From: Sporisorium sorghi
Lineage: Eukaryota; Basidiomycota; Ustilaginomycetes; Ustilaginales; Ustilaginaceae
Reading direction: 5' to 3'
Assembly (NCBI GenBank): GCA_023212695.1
Contig: JALCCG010000073.1
Coordinates: 1 to 64,000, forward strand
Length of the DNA: 64,000 nucleotides
The notes beneath the pieces are model-generated. The model saw nothing but the letters and a program-made list of their open reading frames with translations, searched no databases and was not told where the DNA came from. Of this stretch, positions 49,584-58,532 are shown piece after piece. Each line of letters opens with the position of its first letter. Position 1 is the first letter of the stretch. Made by a program: the position numbers and the translations under genes.

Positions 49584-50768
49584 ATGTCGCCTACGCCACG
49601 CAACTACCTGGTCTGGGGCGCCAACGGCGTCTCTGGCATCGCTGCGCTTCGAGCGCTCGTCGAACAGCCCGCGTCGGTGGTGGGCTCGATTCTCGCCGTC
49701 TCGCGTCGTCCACTGCAAGTGGACCTCAAGGACGCACGCATCAAATTCGTCTCGATCGACATCCTCAACGCCTCGGTCTCGGAGATCACCTCGAAACTCA
49801 AAGCCAACGGTGGCGACAAGGTCAACGCAGCGCTGCACTACACGTACATCGAAAAGAAGGACGCGCAGGAGCTGCTGGACGTCAACCACGTGCTGCTCAG
49901 CAAGGCTCTCGACGCGACCTACGCGGCTGCGGGTGAGCAACTTAAGCACTTCCACCTGCAAACGGGCTACAAATGGTACTCGCTGCACCTGGCCAACAAG
50001 GACATTGCGTCGCCGGTGCCGTACCGTGAAGACGCGCCGCGCGGGCCCACGGACCCGCCCAACTTCTACTACGACCAGGTGGACACTCTCATCGCGCACG
50101 CCCGGAAGCACGGCTATGCGTGGTCCGAGACACGGCCCAACACGATCATCGGCGCAGCCAAGGGCAACTTCATGAACCAGGCCGTATCGACCAGCCTGTA
50201 CCTTACGCTCGAAAAAGCCAAGGGCAAGAGCGAGGTGCAGTACCCGGGCAATACGCTCAACTGGGACCAGATCCACGTCTCTCAGAGCACTGCGATCAAC
50301 AATGCGCGCTTCCAGGTGTTCCTTACCGACCCGGCCAATGCGGGCAAGTGCGAGAACGAGTCGTTCAACATCGAGGACGGCGACCCGCGCACGCTCGGGA
50401 AGATCTGGCAGGACCTGGGTAAGGAGCTCGGCTTGAAAGTGCTGCCTCCGACGGCGCGGGGCAAGGCGGAGTACAACGAGAAGCCACCCAAGCTGAGTCT
50501 GAGCTTGGACGAGTGGAGCAAGCGCCCGGAGAATGTGGAAGCGTGGAAGAAGCTGACCAGCGAGAAGGGCGGCGATCCCAAGGCGTTTGCGGACCATGCG
50601 ACGTTTGCGTTTGCGGATTTCACGCTGGGTGCGACGTTTGACCAGCAGGGCAGTCTGGACAAGGCGAGGAAGGCGGGCTGGGATGTTGTATGCGATACGG
50701 TCAAGGATGGATACTTGGAGACGTACCGATACCTCCAGGAGATCGGCACGCTTCCTCCTCGGATTTGA
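49584..50768 (+). CDS. PRISE-type short-chain reductase (progesterone 5-beta-reductase/iridoid synthase-like)
   Basis: Intronless 394-residue NAD(P)H-dependent enzyme of the extended SDR fold. The dinucleotide motif is G12-x2-G15-x2-G18 (WGANGVSG). PRISE features follow: LQTGYKWY, containing the catalytic-type Lys, and NFYYDQVD, containing the catalytic-type Tyr, in place of a standard YxxxK. SETRPNTIIG and NFMNQAVSTSLYL are also typical. Plant members reduce enone double bonds of steroids and iridoids; fungal members are widespread, with unknown natural substrates. It stands alone, with no biosynthetic neighbours. Family good, substrate unknown. Confidence 0.88.
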   Translation: MSPTPRNYLVWGANGVSGIAALRALVEQPASVVGSILAVSRRPLQVDLKDARIKFVSIDILNASVSEITSKLKANGGDKVNAALHYTYIEKKDAQELLDVNHVLLSKALDATYAAAGEQLKHFHLQTGYKWYSLHLANKDIASPVPYREDAPRGPTDPPNFYYDQVDTLIAHARKHGYAWSETRPNTIIGAAKGNFMNQAVSTSLYLTLEKAKGKSEVQYPGNTLNWDQIHVSQSTAINNARFQVFLTDPANAGKCENESFNIEDGDPRTLGKIWQDLGKELGLKVLPPTARGKAEYNEKPPKLSLSLDEWSKRPENVEAWKKLTSEKGGDPKAFADHATFAFADFTLGATFDQQGSLDKARKAGWDVVCDTVKDGYLETYRYLQEIGTLPPRI

Positions 50769-50907
50769 ACCAAGTTGCTAACGTTAGTTGCTCACTCGTA
50801 ATCGTCACCCTTCCCTGACTGACTGTCCATTCGAGTGTCATACGAGTGTTGAGAAGGTAGAAAAGCGCTTCTGCCGAATCTTCGGAGCGTTCGGAGTTTC
50901 AAGTCCG

Positions 50908-50950
<43 letters not shown>

Positions 50951-51114
50951 ACGCGATTGTGCTGACTTTTCATCGGGCCGATTTCAAAAAGTGTTGTTTT
51001 GCAGGCGCACTGCCGGTGCTGCCGAAACAACACACAGACCCTGATTTCCAACAGAAAACAAGCCTCAACTGAGCCCTTCTTCTCACCACCACCACCACCA
51101 TCCTGGACAACACC
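50769..51114. other. Promoter region of the RNase H-like gene
   Basis: Dominated by a 42-base A tract at 50908-50949, with a C/A-rich leader afterwards. Confidence 0.65.
50908..50949. repeat. Poly(A) tract, 42 bases
   Basis: Uninterrupted A run, 166-207 bp upstream of the ATG at 51115. Confidence 0.95.
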
Positions 51115-52920
51115 ATGTCGGCACCAGACTACCGCTACCTGCAAGCATGGGCTCGTACCTCTGCTTCCAAGTCCTCCTCCTCGTCATCTAGCCCCTCGGC
51201 GGCGAGACGCCTCTACGACAGCAGCACGTCGTACGAAGCTGTGCTGCCCACCACCGACGGCGACACTTCGACGCCAGCGACCCAGACTCAGGATGCTCAG
51301 CAGCAGCAGCAATCAGCGTACCAGGTGCGACTTGATACTCCAGGTGGCATCTCGTATGCGCCCGATGCGCTGGCACAGCACAACTCGGCCAAGCGTCTGT
51401 TTATCCCGTCTACCATGCACGATCGCGACGCCAAGGAGTACGATTTCGCGCGCGAGATTGAAATGAAAAGGAACAAGGCAGAGTCGAAGGAACCGGAGCT
51501 GGACGAGCAGGGTAGGACGCAGGCGCAGGCGTATAAAGAAAGCGTCGAGCAGCAGCACCAGTCGGATCCTGTTTCCGCTCAAGACGAGGTCAAGCCGTTT
51601 GAGATTCCAGCATCGACAGAGGCAACTCCAGGGAACGTCAGCGAGGCGAAAGACGGCGGTGGCGATACAGCTTCCATCCTCACCAACGCTACCGCTGCCT
51701 CGGTGCAGTCCAAGATGACAACGCTCACCTTGACAGCAGAACGCACACAGACGCTGCCGGTCAACGTCTTGGCCAACGCAGTCGCCACGCCCTTCCGCCC
51801 TCCGCCATCCATCACAGGCGACGCGTCCACCGCACGCACCCCCTGGGCCGCCACCAGCAGCTGGACCTCGCATCGCGCGCTCGACCGCCTCACCGAAAAG
51901 GAGAAAAAGCTCGGCATCACCCAGTTCGAAGACGCGACGCAGGGCAGGGTGCCGTCGGCATCGGAAGCGAGTCTCTTCTCGGACGCTGCGACCATCAAAA
52001 CAGCTCGCGCAACGGGCGAGCTGCTGGTGGAAGACCTGTTCGTACCCGACCCGCGGCCGTGGCGTCCGCTGCGGTACGTGCGCAAGGTGGACCCGCGCCA
52101 GATGCTCATCCTGTGCGCCGGGGCTGCGTTGACGCCTGGGCAGGTGGCGGCGATCAAGCTCGGCAGCGACGCGAGCTCGCTCCGCACCACCGACACTGCG
52201 GCGACTGGGTTTGGAGCCTCGGATGCTGCGTCGGTGTACAGCTCGGTCTCGCCGGATTTCTCGATGCAGGCGACGCGGAAAGCCATGTTTGGCGCGGGCA
52301 CGCTGCCGGACTACAAGTCGCTCGAGGCGCAGCTCAAGGCTTCTACCGCAAATGGACTGCCCACCGTTCAAGGAGAAGAAAAGCGCGCGGGGCTGGGCTT
52401 CGTCTTCTGTCCCACACACGACCCTCGAGCACGTCAGCCGTCGTACAAACGCACGCCGGACATCACACTCGAGCCCAACTTCTCGCGCCGACTCGAACGC
52501 CCGCCCGAGCTTGCCCAATCAACCGTGCGCCGCGCCGCGCTCCGCTCCGCCCTCGCCGCGCTCGAGTTCACCAAATGGGAGTCCGAGGGCTTCGACAAGA
52601 TCGTCATCGCCACACACCACACGTGGCTCGTCGACGGCATCAGCCGCTGGATCTGGGAGTGGCGCCACAACAAGTGGCGCCTCATGGCCGAGTCGCCTCT
52701 GGGGCAGGCTGGGGAGCAGGTGCCCGACCGCGATCTGTGGGAGTTGCTGGATAGGGCGGTGAGAGGGTATGAGGAGATCGACTGTACCGTGCGCTTCTGG
52801 AAGGTGGGCAGGGCGCAGAATGGCGAGGCGGTGCAGCTGGCGCAGGAAGGGGCGTGTAAGGATAATCAGCAACCGGGGACTGTGCAGTGGACCAAAAAGG
52901 TGGTTCTTTCGAGTGTGTAA
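51115..52920 (+). CDS. Protein with degenerate RNase H-like domain
   Basis: Intronless 601-residue protein. The first 300 residues are Ser/Gln/Thr-rich and unrecognised. From about 325 to 580 the order and spacing resemble fungal RNase H domains, interrupted by an insert of about 70 residues: LILCAGAALTPGQ, RAGLGFVF, RRAALRSALAALEF, IVIATHHTWLVDGISRWIWEWRHNKWR, DLWELLDRAV, VRFWKVGRAQNGEAVQLA. The four catalytic acids of RNase H appear replaced: A335 for the first Asp, A475 for the Glu, H501 for the second Asp and V573 for the last Asp. The fold is therefore probably kept without nuclease activity. This assignment rests on motif comparison from memory. Function unknown. Confidence 0.72.
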   Translation: MSAPDYRYLQAWARTSASKSSSSSSSPSAARRLYDSSTSYEAVLPTTDGDTSTPATQTQDAQQQQQSAYQVRLDTPGGISYAPDALAQHNSAKRLFIPSTMHDRDAKEYDFAREIEMKRNKAESKEPELDEQGRTQAQAYKESVEQQHQSDPVSAQDEVKPFEIPASTEATPGNVSEAKDGGGDTASILTNATAASVQSKMTTLTLTAERTQTLPVNVLANAVATPFRPPPSITGDASTARTPWAATSSWTSHRALDRLTEKEKKLGITQFEDATQGRVPSASEASLFSDAATIKTARATGELLVEDLFVPDPRPWRPLRYVRKVDPRQMLILCAGAALTPGQVAAIKLGSDASSLRTTDTAATGFGASDAASVYSSVSPDFSMQATRKAMFGAGTLPDYKSLEAQLKASTANGLPTVQGEEKRAGLGFVFCPTHDPRARQPSYKRTPDITLEPNFSRRLERPPELAQSTVRRAALRSALAALEFTKWESEGFDKIVIATHHTWLVDGISRWIWEWRHNKWRLMAESPLGQAGEQVPDRDLWELLDRAVRGYEEIDCTVRFWKVGRAQNGEAVQLAQEGACKDNQQPGTVQWTKKVVLSSV

Positions 52921-52998
52921 GAGGAAGGGGAATGGAACGTACTGTACAGTGTGATTTCCTTGTGAGGATGTGAGTTTGAGTGTGTTGCTGTCGTGGTG

Positions 52999-53880
52999 TT
53001 AGGATGACAAGAAGAAGCGCGTTGGCCACGTCGCGCGCAACACAGCATCGTATCGGTCCTTGAGCGTGCCCGAGATATGCAGCCTCTCGCCGAACGGAAC
53101 AATCGAAACCACACTCGCGAGCAGCACGCCCGCCAGCCCCGCCGCGACTCTGCCGTTTGACCTCTTCTTCCCCCTCGACACCTTGCCCCCCGCTTCCCTA
53201 TTCTGCCGCGGCAGGGACCTGAGCAGAGCAGGAACGGCGTATGCGGTGTGCACGGCGAACGCGCCAACGAGCAGCACGTACGCTGCGCTCATCAGCACGC
53301 GCACGCCCGTGTTGGGGTGCGAGAGCGAGTGTGCGACGAACGAGTAGTCGAGCTCTGCGGGGGAGAGTCGCGCGATCGGCGCTGCGGGGGACGACGGGAC
53401 GATGCGGTTGACGAAGGCGTGGTGCAGCGCGAGCGGGCACAGCAGCCAGCCGGACGCCTGGGCCACCGTCAGCTTCGCCCTCGCTCTGCTCACCACTTTC
53501 TCCTTCTCCACCACGGCATCCGTGTTCGCAGCGGCAGCGGGACGGGCGACAGTGAACCGCAAAATCACGCGCTTCACCGCCCCAGCGACGAGATGCACGC
53601 CCAGCGCCGCCCACACCGCACCCTCCCCCAGCCCGCTCTGGTACGCCACGCGCCCGAGCAGCATCCACCGCGACACCGCGTCCACCCGCTCATTCACGTC
53701 TCCCGTACCGAGATGCAGAAGCCCCATCCAAGGCGCTGATAGATGCACCACCCCGAACGCGGCCAGCACGCCTGCAGAGGCGGATTGGAGGCGCGTGAGG
53801 ATGGAGAGCGCCGTGCGCCGGTGACGCGCGGGTAGCGAGAGTGTTGCGCCGTGCAGCTGCAGGCCGAGTATATGCGTCAT
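52999..53880 (-). CDS. Mcp1-like (DUF1691) mitochondrial membrane protein
   Basis: Reverse-strand gene; the ATG at 53880 (A at -3) gives 293 residues, while an ATG at 53985 in poor context would add a His/Asp-rich 35-residue leader. The LTRLQSASAGVLAAFGVVHLSAPWMGLLHL start, with Gln-Ser-x-Ser/Ala and His in hydrophobic helices, resembles DUF1691/Mcp1, whose members carry paired His and have a cytochrome b-like helical layout. Five or six hydrophobic segments are visible; a second QASGWLLCPLALHHAFVNR block suggests the internal duplication typical of the family. Yeast Mcp1 sits in the mitochondrial outer membrane, binds Vps13 and suppresses ERMES defects. It overlaps no neighbour; 78 bp separate its stop from the RNase H-like gene's stop. 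Confidence 0.75.
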   Translation of the reverse strand: MTHILGLQLHGATLSLPARHRRTALSILTRLQSASAGVLAAFGVVHLSAPWMGLLHLGTGDVNERVDAVSRWMLLGRVAYQSGLGEGAVWAALGVHLVAGAVKRVILRFTVARPAAAANTDAVVEKEKVVSRARAKLTVAQASGWLLCPLALHHAFVNRIVPSSPAAPIARLSPAELDYSFVAHSLSHPNTGVRVLMSAAYVLLVGAFAVHTAYAVPALLRSLPRQNREAGGKVSRGKKRSNGRVAAGLAGVLLASVVSIVPFGERLHISGTLKDRYDAVLRATWPTRFFLSS

Positions 53881-54284
53881 CGTTGGGAGGAGTGCGATGC
53901 GTCGGTGGTGATGGTGGTCGTGGTCGTGGGAGATTGAATGGCGTGGAGGAAAAATTCGTCGCTCAGACCAACACTTGAAATGCATGAATCCGCGCGCGTC
54001 TCATGCAGCAGCACCACCAATCAACACTCGGCTATCTCCAAAAATCTCGGCAGCCATCGACGACCAAGATGCATTCTTCAAATGACGCTTGACCTCGGAG
54101 CATCACGCCCAAGCCAGATCGGAGGATGCTTGCAATTCGACTGTTGGTACATTGCTTCTCGGGACGCACGAATGATAAAGAGACGATTTTGGTGAGGCGA
54201 TATGGAATAAGCCAGCTCTTGGATTCGCTGGATGACCTGTAACAGTGCTGCTGATGTTTGGAGCTGTGACGCAAAGCAGCTGTT
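53881..54284. other. Intergenic, Mcp1-like promoter and E2 3' flank
   Basis: Nothing recognised. Confidence 0.5.
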
Positions 54285-55076
54285 CTATGCCGAAGCGTAC
54301 TGTAATCCTCGACCAAGAAGCGATTCGTCAGTATCTTCGACGCTATGACCGCTTGACCGGCACGTTTTTCTTCAACTCACCTTCTTTGTGTACTCTTGGG
54401 CGGTCTTGTCGAATTTGGCGCGGTCTGTGTTGTACAGCTCGGCTGTCGTTGGAGCAAGGCGAAGCGGGTTAGACTCGCTTTGTTCGAGAGAGCATCTGCA
54501 GCGAGGGTGGGTGCGGGCTTACCAATGGAAGCGACCAATGCGTCGTCCGGGTTGGGCTCTTCGAGGAGCTGCAGTATCGAAAGTAGGACTGTGAATGCGC
54601 GTGTGTCGAGGGGCAGTGGATGCAATGCGATCGAGAAAAGTCAGCTATACTGTAGCTCTTGGCACGCTCGCCAGGGTGCTCTACTACCTACTGGTCACGG
54701 CCTTTGTGCTGGGCTTCCACGCTTCGTTCTTGAGGATACCGACGCAGAGGTCTGTACAGAAACTAAAGTCAGTCCCACGCCTCGCACACCATCGGATTCA
54801 ACTCCAGCCACATCTACGATACTCACTTCCGCCCTCGTCAATGTTGGGATGGTAGATGCGCGTGTTGAAGCGAACCTTGGGCGACTTGAACGGATACTCT
54901 ATGGGGAAATCCATGTCGACCAAGAACGTGCCTCCCGCGTAGGGGCTCTTGGCGGGACCTGTAAGCTTGGCGGTCCATTTGTAAATATTATCCTCCTTGG
55001 GCTCTACGACGATGCCGTCGATGGGCTCCTTGGTGAGGTCGGCGAGCTCCTTGCCGATGCGTTTCGACGAGGCCAT
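54285..55076 (-). CDS. Ubiquitin-conjugating enzyme E2, UBC4/UBE2L-like, five exons
   Basis: Reverse-strand gene with five exons: 55076-54827, 54751-54692, 54588-54523, 54442-54381 and 54299-54285. All introns are GT-AG, 75-103 bp. The joined frame encodes 150 residues, the size of a minimal UBC fold. Features: RIGKELADL N-terminal helix, SPYAGGTF, YHPN (HPN motif), catalytic C86 (GNLCVGILK) at the Ubc4 position, NPDDALVASIAELYNTDRAKF and terminal EYTKKYASA. WKPSTKA resembles UBE2L3, while the rest is nearer UBC4/5. The final exon is just 15 bases (Tyr-Ala-Ser-Ala-stop). This is the most intron-rich gene in the window, and ORF calling finds only its first exon. The exon joins are my own reading, each preserving frame and family sequence. 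Confidence 0.9.
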
Positions 55077-55516
55077 TGGCGGTGGAGTGACGATTGCCAG
55101 GCGATGCGGTTGTGAGCGACGATGGTAGAACGGTCGAGTGTGTGTTGTTGCGCGCCAGAGGAACTGGTCAGTCGAGAGTGGAATCGATGAGGTGATGAGA
55201 GTGCTGATGGTGGTGGTCGAGAGTCAGCTCGCTCAGTCGGAGCTATAGTTTCGGAAACAAGCGCCGCCAAAGTCGGGCCTCGCGTGATTGTGACTTTTCG
55301 AGTCAGTCACAGAGTGACAGTCAAAGCGCAACACCAAAGTGACCGACGCAGTTCAACATTTTCGGCCGTTTTGTGGAGGCTGAGAGCTTGAAAGTCTAAC
55401 ATTTCAAAAAAATAAAAAATAAAAAAATCCAACGTTCGAAGCTCGGCGTTCCTGACCAACACCAGAGAGCTGTGCTACGATTCCGATGTCCAAGAAGAGG
55501 CTGTGTGTGACTGTGA

Positions 55517-55564
55517 GGAACGGCCACTTGCCGAGAAGGTGAATGCAAACGTCGGCGTAGCGCA

Positions 55565-55599
<35 letters not shown>
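55517..55599. repeat. First copy of sequence duplicated across the gap, ending in poly(T)
   Basis: GAGGAACGGCCACTTGCCGA... through T30 at 55570-55599 is repeated with scattered differences at 55700-55782. Confidence 0.85.
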
Positions 55600-55600
<1 letters not shown>

Positions 55601-55689
55601 ATTGGGAGAGGAAAATTCCTTAAACCACTTACCGGGTTTCATTTCTGTTTCCTTCTTTTTTTTTTAAAAAAATAACATTTTTTTATGTT

Positions 55690-55699
55690 NNNNNNNNNN
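55690..55699. other. Assembly gap (10 N)
   Basis: Run of unknown bases preceded by A/T homopolymer sequence that looks like poor-quality read end. Confidence 0.97.
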
Positions 55700-55782
55700 G
55701 AGGAACGGCACTTGGCGGAGAAGGTGAAGGCAAACGGGGGGGTAGCGCTTTTGTTTTTTTTTTTTTTTTTTTTTTTTTTTTT
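55700..55782. repeat. Second copy of sequence duplicated across the gap
   Basis: GAGGAACGGCACTTGGCGGA... and a 29-base T run. Single-base differences from 55517-55599 look like sequencing errors rather than divergence. Confidence 0.85.
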
Positions 55783-55930
55783 CCTAGAAAAGGCGATGTT
55801 CAGGACGGTCAATTCGGCTGGCGATGATATATATCACTGCAAAAGCCAGACGCGCCAAGACCGCGCTGTTTGAGGCCCATGCATCGTTCATGCAGCTTGT
55901 GCCTCCACAGCCTGTCAGCTTGCGAAGCGG

Positions 55931-55979
<49 letters not shown>
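55931..55979. repeat. Poly(A) tract, 49 bases
   Basis: Uninterrupted A run, 292-340 bp before the ATG at 56271; together with the upstream T tract it could fold back. Confidence 0.95.
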
Positions 55980-55982
<3 letters not shown>

Positions 55983-56270
55983 GTTCTGTTTGCTCATTGT
56001 CAAAGTCGGACAGCTCGCAGTCAACATGAACTGGATAACTACATCTCATTGTCAACGTGGGGAGTGGCGAGCTTCGTACGCAACAACGTGGCAGTGCCAA
56101 GGGCTTTCGAGGGGCGTGGTGCAGTGTCGTGCGTCATTCTTGTGTTGACGAGCGGGGATTTGAAATTCTCATTTGGGCCCCTTACTCGTGGGGTCACACT
56201 GAGGATTCACTTCTAAGCCTCGTTGAAGAGAACTCATCCTCCTTCCCAACCATCATCACACCAACCCAAC

Positions 56271-57668
56271 ATGTCCTCCAACCACCCGTCCAAAGGCGTC
56301 GAGCTTCTCGCCATCCCAGGTGCCGTCGCTACGCAGGAGTATGATGGCGACACTGTCGTCCTCGCTTCTGGCAAGCTGCAGACGCTGCTCGTAAGCATCG
56401 AGATGCAAGATGCTGCTACTGCCCCTCAAGAACAGTCAATTACCAGCAAAGAAAAGCAGCCCGACTACTCGACCGACCTCTGGCTCGTGCTATCGATCGG
56501 CGACGACTTCTCGCTACCAGTAGCAGCCACCCAGACCATCATTCCGCAGGGCGACACCTCGAAGCGTTCCTACACCTTCCCTTCTCTCGAGCTCGAAGGC
56601 GCCTCCATCAAGATTGCTCTCCCGGCCACCACCAACGTCAACGACGTGACCCGCTTCCACCAGATTCTTTCGCAGTATGCCGCCTACCAGGACGAAGACC
56701 GTTCCGATGCCGGCACTATGGAGCTCATGGACGAAGACGGCAAGGTGCTCGGCCTGGTCCAGGGCTTTACTGTTCACGAATCCGACGCAATGTCCGACTC
56801 GGGCAACGAAAAGGCGCCAGTGCTCATCGACCTCCCACCCGAGCCCACCAGCGAAAGCGAAAAGCAAAACCTCGAGGTCGACGTGCTCTCCGCCGAGGAA
56901 AGGCGCGACTGGGTGCTTCGCGGTGCCGAAACCATCTCACGCACCATCATCAAAGCCTCCGAGTTTGTCGGCGGCAAAATCACAGGCGCTGCCGACTCGT
57001 ACATGGCCAAGCACCCCGCTGCTGGCTCCTCCTCGGGCACTTCGACGCCGGGCAACGAAAAAGCCGATGCGGGCCGCGACCCGGTCAAGATTGGGCCCAA
57101 GACACACGCCAGCGTGCGCACGCTGCACGAATGGTCCGGCTCCGCAGTGCAAGTCTCGTCCAAGACCACGGGTGCTATCCTGCGTGTCGCGGGGAACGTC
57201 GGCGACAAGATCGGCAAGACCACGGGCATCCAGCGCAAAGTTAACCCGGACGGCTCCGCCGGCCCCGCACCGACGGGAATCAGAGGCTTCGTCAACCGCG
57301 GCCTCATCGCCGCCAACACCGTACTCGACGGCATCGACGCCGGCGCACAGACGTTGCTCTACACCAGCGGCCAGGCCGCGTCCAACGTCGTCGGCCACAG
57401 GTACGGCGAAGACGCTCGCCAGGTCGCTGAGGGCATCGGCGGCACTGGCAAGAACGTCTTCATCGTGTATCGAGACTATCGAGGTGTAAGCAGACGTGCG
57501 CTGTTGCGCACAGCCAGATCACGAGTATTGAAGGCAAAGATGGATGACGGTAGAGAGGTGACGATCAACGTGGATGAGAAGGGCCAAGCCGTTGCCTCGT
57601 CCGTATCGCCGGCGGCTACGGCGGCTAAAGGCACTTCGGAAAAGTCTTCCAACCCACCTGCATATTAA
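56271..57668 (+). CDS. Senescence/spartin-domain protein
   Basis: Intronless; the ATG at 56271 (AACATGTCC) gives 465 residues; frames further upstream start at TTG. The C-terminal half (about 205-430) matches the Senescence domain shared by plant ERD7-like proteins and animal spartin: WVLRGAETISRTIIKASEFVGGKI, VGDKIGKTTGI, RGLIAANTVLDGIDAGAQTLLYTSGQAASNVVGHRYGEDA. These proteins associate with lipid droplets and membranes; spartin delivers lipid droplets to autophagy. The N-terminal half is a beta-rich region (GVELLAIPGAV, DLWLVLSIGDDFSLPV), as in the plant-type members, without a MIT domain. Fungal role not established. Confidence 0.85.
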   Translation: MSSNHPSKGVELLAIPGAVATQEYDGDTVVLASGKLQTLLVSIEMQDAATAPQEQSITSKEKQPDYSTDLWLVLSIGDDFSLPVAATQTIIPQGDTSKRSYTFPSLELEGASIKIALPATTNVNDVTRFHQILSQYAAYQDEDRSDAGTMELMDEDGKVLGLVQGFTVHESDAMSDSGNEKAPVLIDLPPEPTSESEKQNLEVDVLSAEERRDWVLRGAETISRTIIKASEFVGGKITGAADSYMAKHPAAGSSSGTSTPGNEKADAGRDPVKIGPKTHASVRTLHEWSGSAVQVSSKTTGAILRVAGNVGDKIGKTTGIQRKVNPDGSAGPAPTGIRGFVNRGLIAANTVLDGIDAGAQTLLYTSGQAASNVVGHRYGEDARQVAEGIGGTGKNVFIVYRDYRGVSRRALLRTARSRVLKAKMDDGREVTINVDEKGQAVASSVSPAATAAKGTSEKSSNPPAY

Positions 57669-58532
57669 ACGGCAATTTATACACTTTGTAAATGAAGCGA
57701 ATCCGCATCTAACACTGTCCAGTCTTGAGTTGCTGCGAACCACGTCGACAGTGTGTGGATCGTGGGACATGGACGAGTTGATCAGGCGTCGAGTGTTTCT
57801 GAACCTGAGCGGTTCGGACGGAGTTGAGGGAGAAGGCGGCGCCGAGTATCTTGAAGATGTCTTATGAGGGAAGAGCAAGGCGTAAAGCGACTCGTTACGA
57901 GGTAGCGTCGCACCTCGCGCTGGCACTCTGGGTTGAGGCTCGACCTTGCGGACACAAGAAAAGCGCGGTGCGGAAAAAGAAAGCGTGTGACTCAATGCTT
58001 TTTTTTTTTTTTTTTTTTTTTACGTCTGGCGACAGAGTCGAGAAGAATCTCGATGCCAGCATATCACATGAGACACATGTTCGGCGCCGCTGCATCTCAT
58101 TGAGTGCGCATGAAGGACAAGCTGCGCAAGCGTCTGGTTCCACAGGCGATCAAGCTGAATGAGGAATCGATCAACGAAATCGCAAGTGTAGCAATTGACG
58201 TCCTCGCCTCCGCCTCTCAACAACAGCGAGGATGCTATCCTAGGCCCTAGAAATCCTTGCTTGTACATCTGCGTCACGAGGCAGACATTCGCCGAAATCT
58301 CTGCGACACGCTCTACTTTCCACAAGCCGTTGCAGACATACATGCCTTGCTGTCGGTGATTGATTGACTTGATCTGAAACTGTATTTCTTTTGTGACGTG
58401 CTACATATACGCGAGTACAGGGGAGAGGATGATTGTAAAGGAGGAAAGTGTACAGCGACGGCGGCTGCGGCTATATATGAACGAGGTGGGTTTGGCCGGC
58501 GAACCGGCCTCTTTTCGGCAAAGCCCACCCCC
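57669..58532. other. Intergenic between convergent genes
   Basis: Contains a 21-base T run at 58001-58021. No gene seen. Confidence 0.55.

Larger units (their letters stand above)
55077..56270. other. Low-complexity region with assembly gap
   Basis: Promoter of the E2 gene, then poly(T)/poly(A) tracts, ten Ns at 55690-55699, and a duplicated flank. No gene seen; sequence quality around the gap is doubtful. Confidence 0.7.

Noticed and set aside
6609..55076. Ubiquitin gene cluster (RSP5, arrestin, RAD7, APC8, E2)
   Set aside because: The genes are spread over 48 kb among unrelated genes on both strands; no evidence for a functional cluster.
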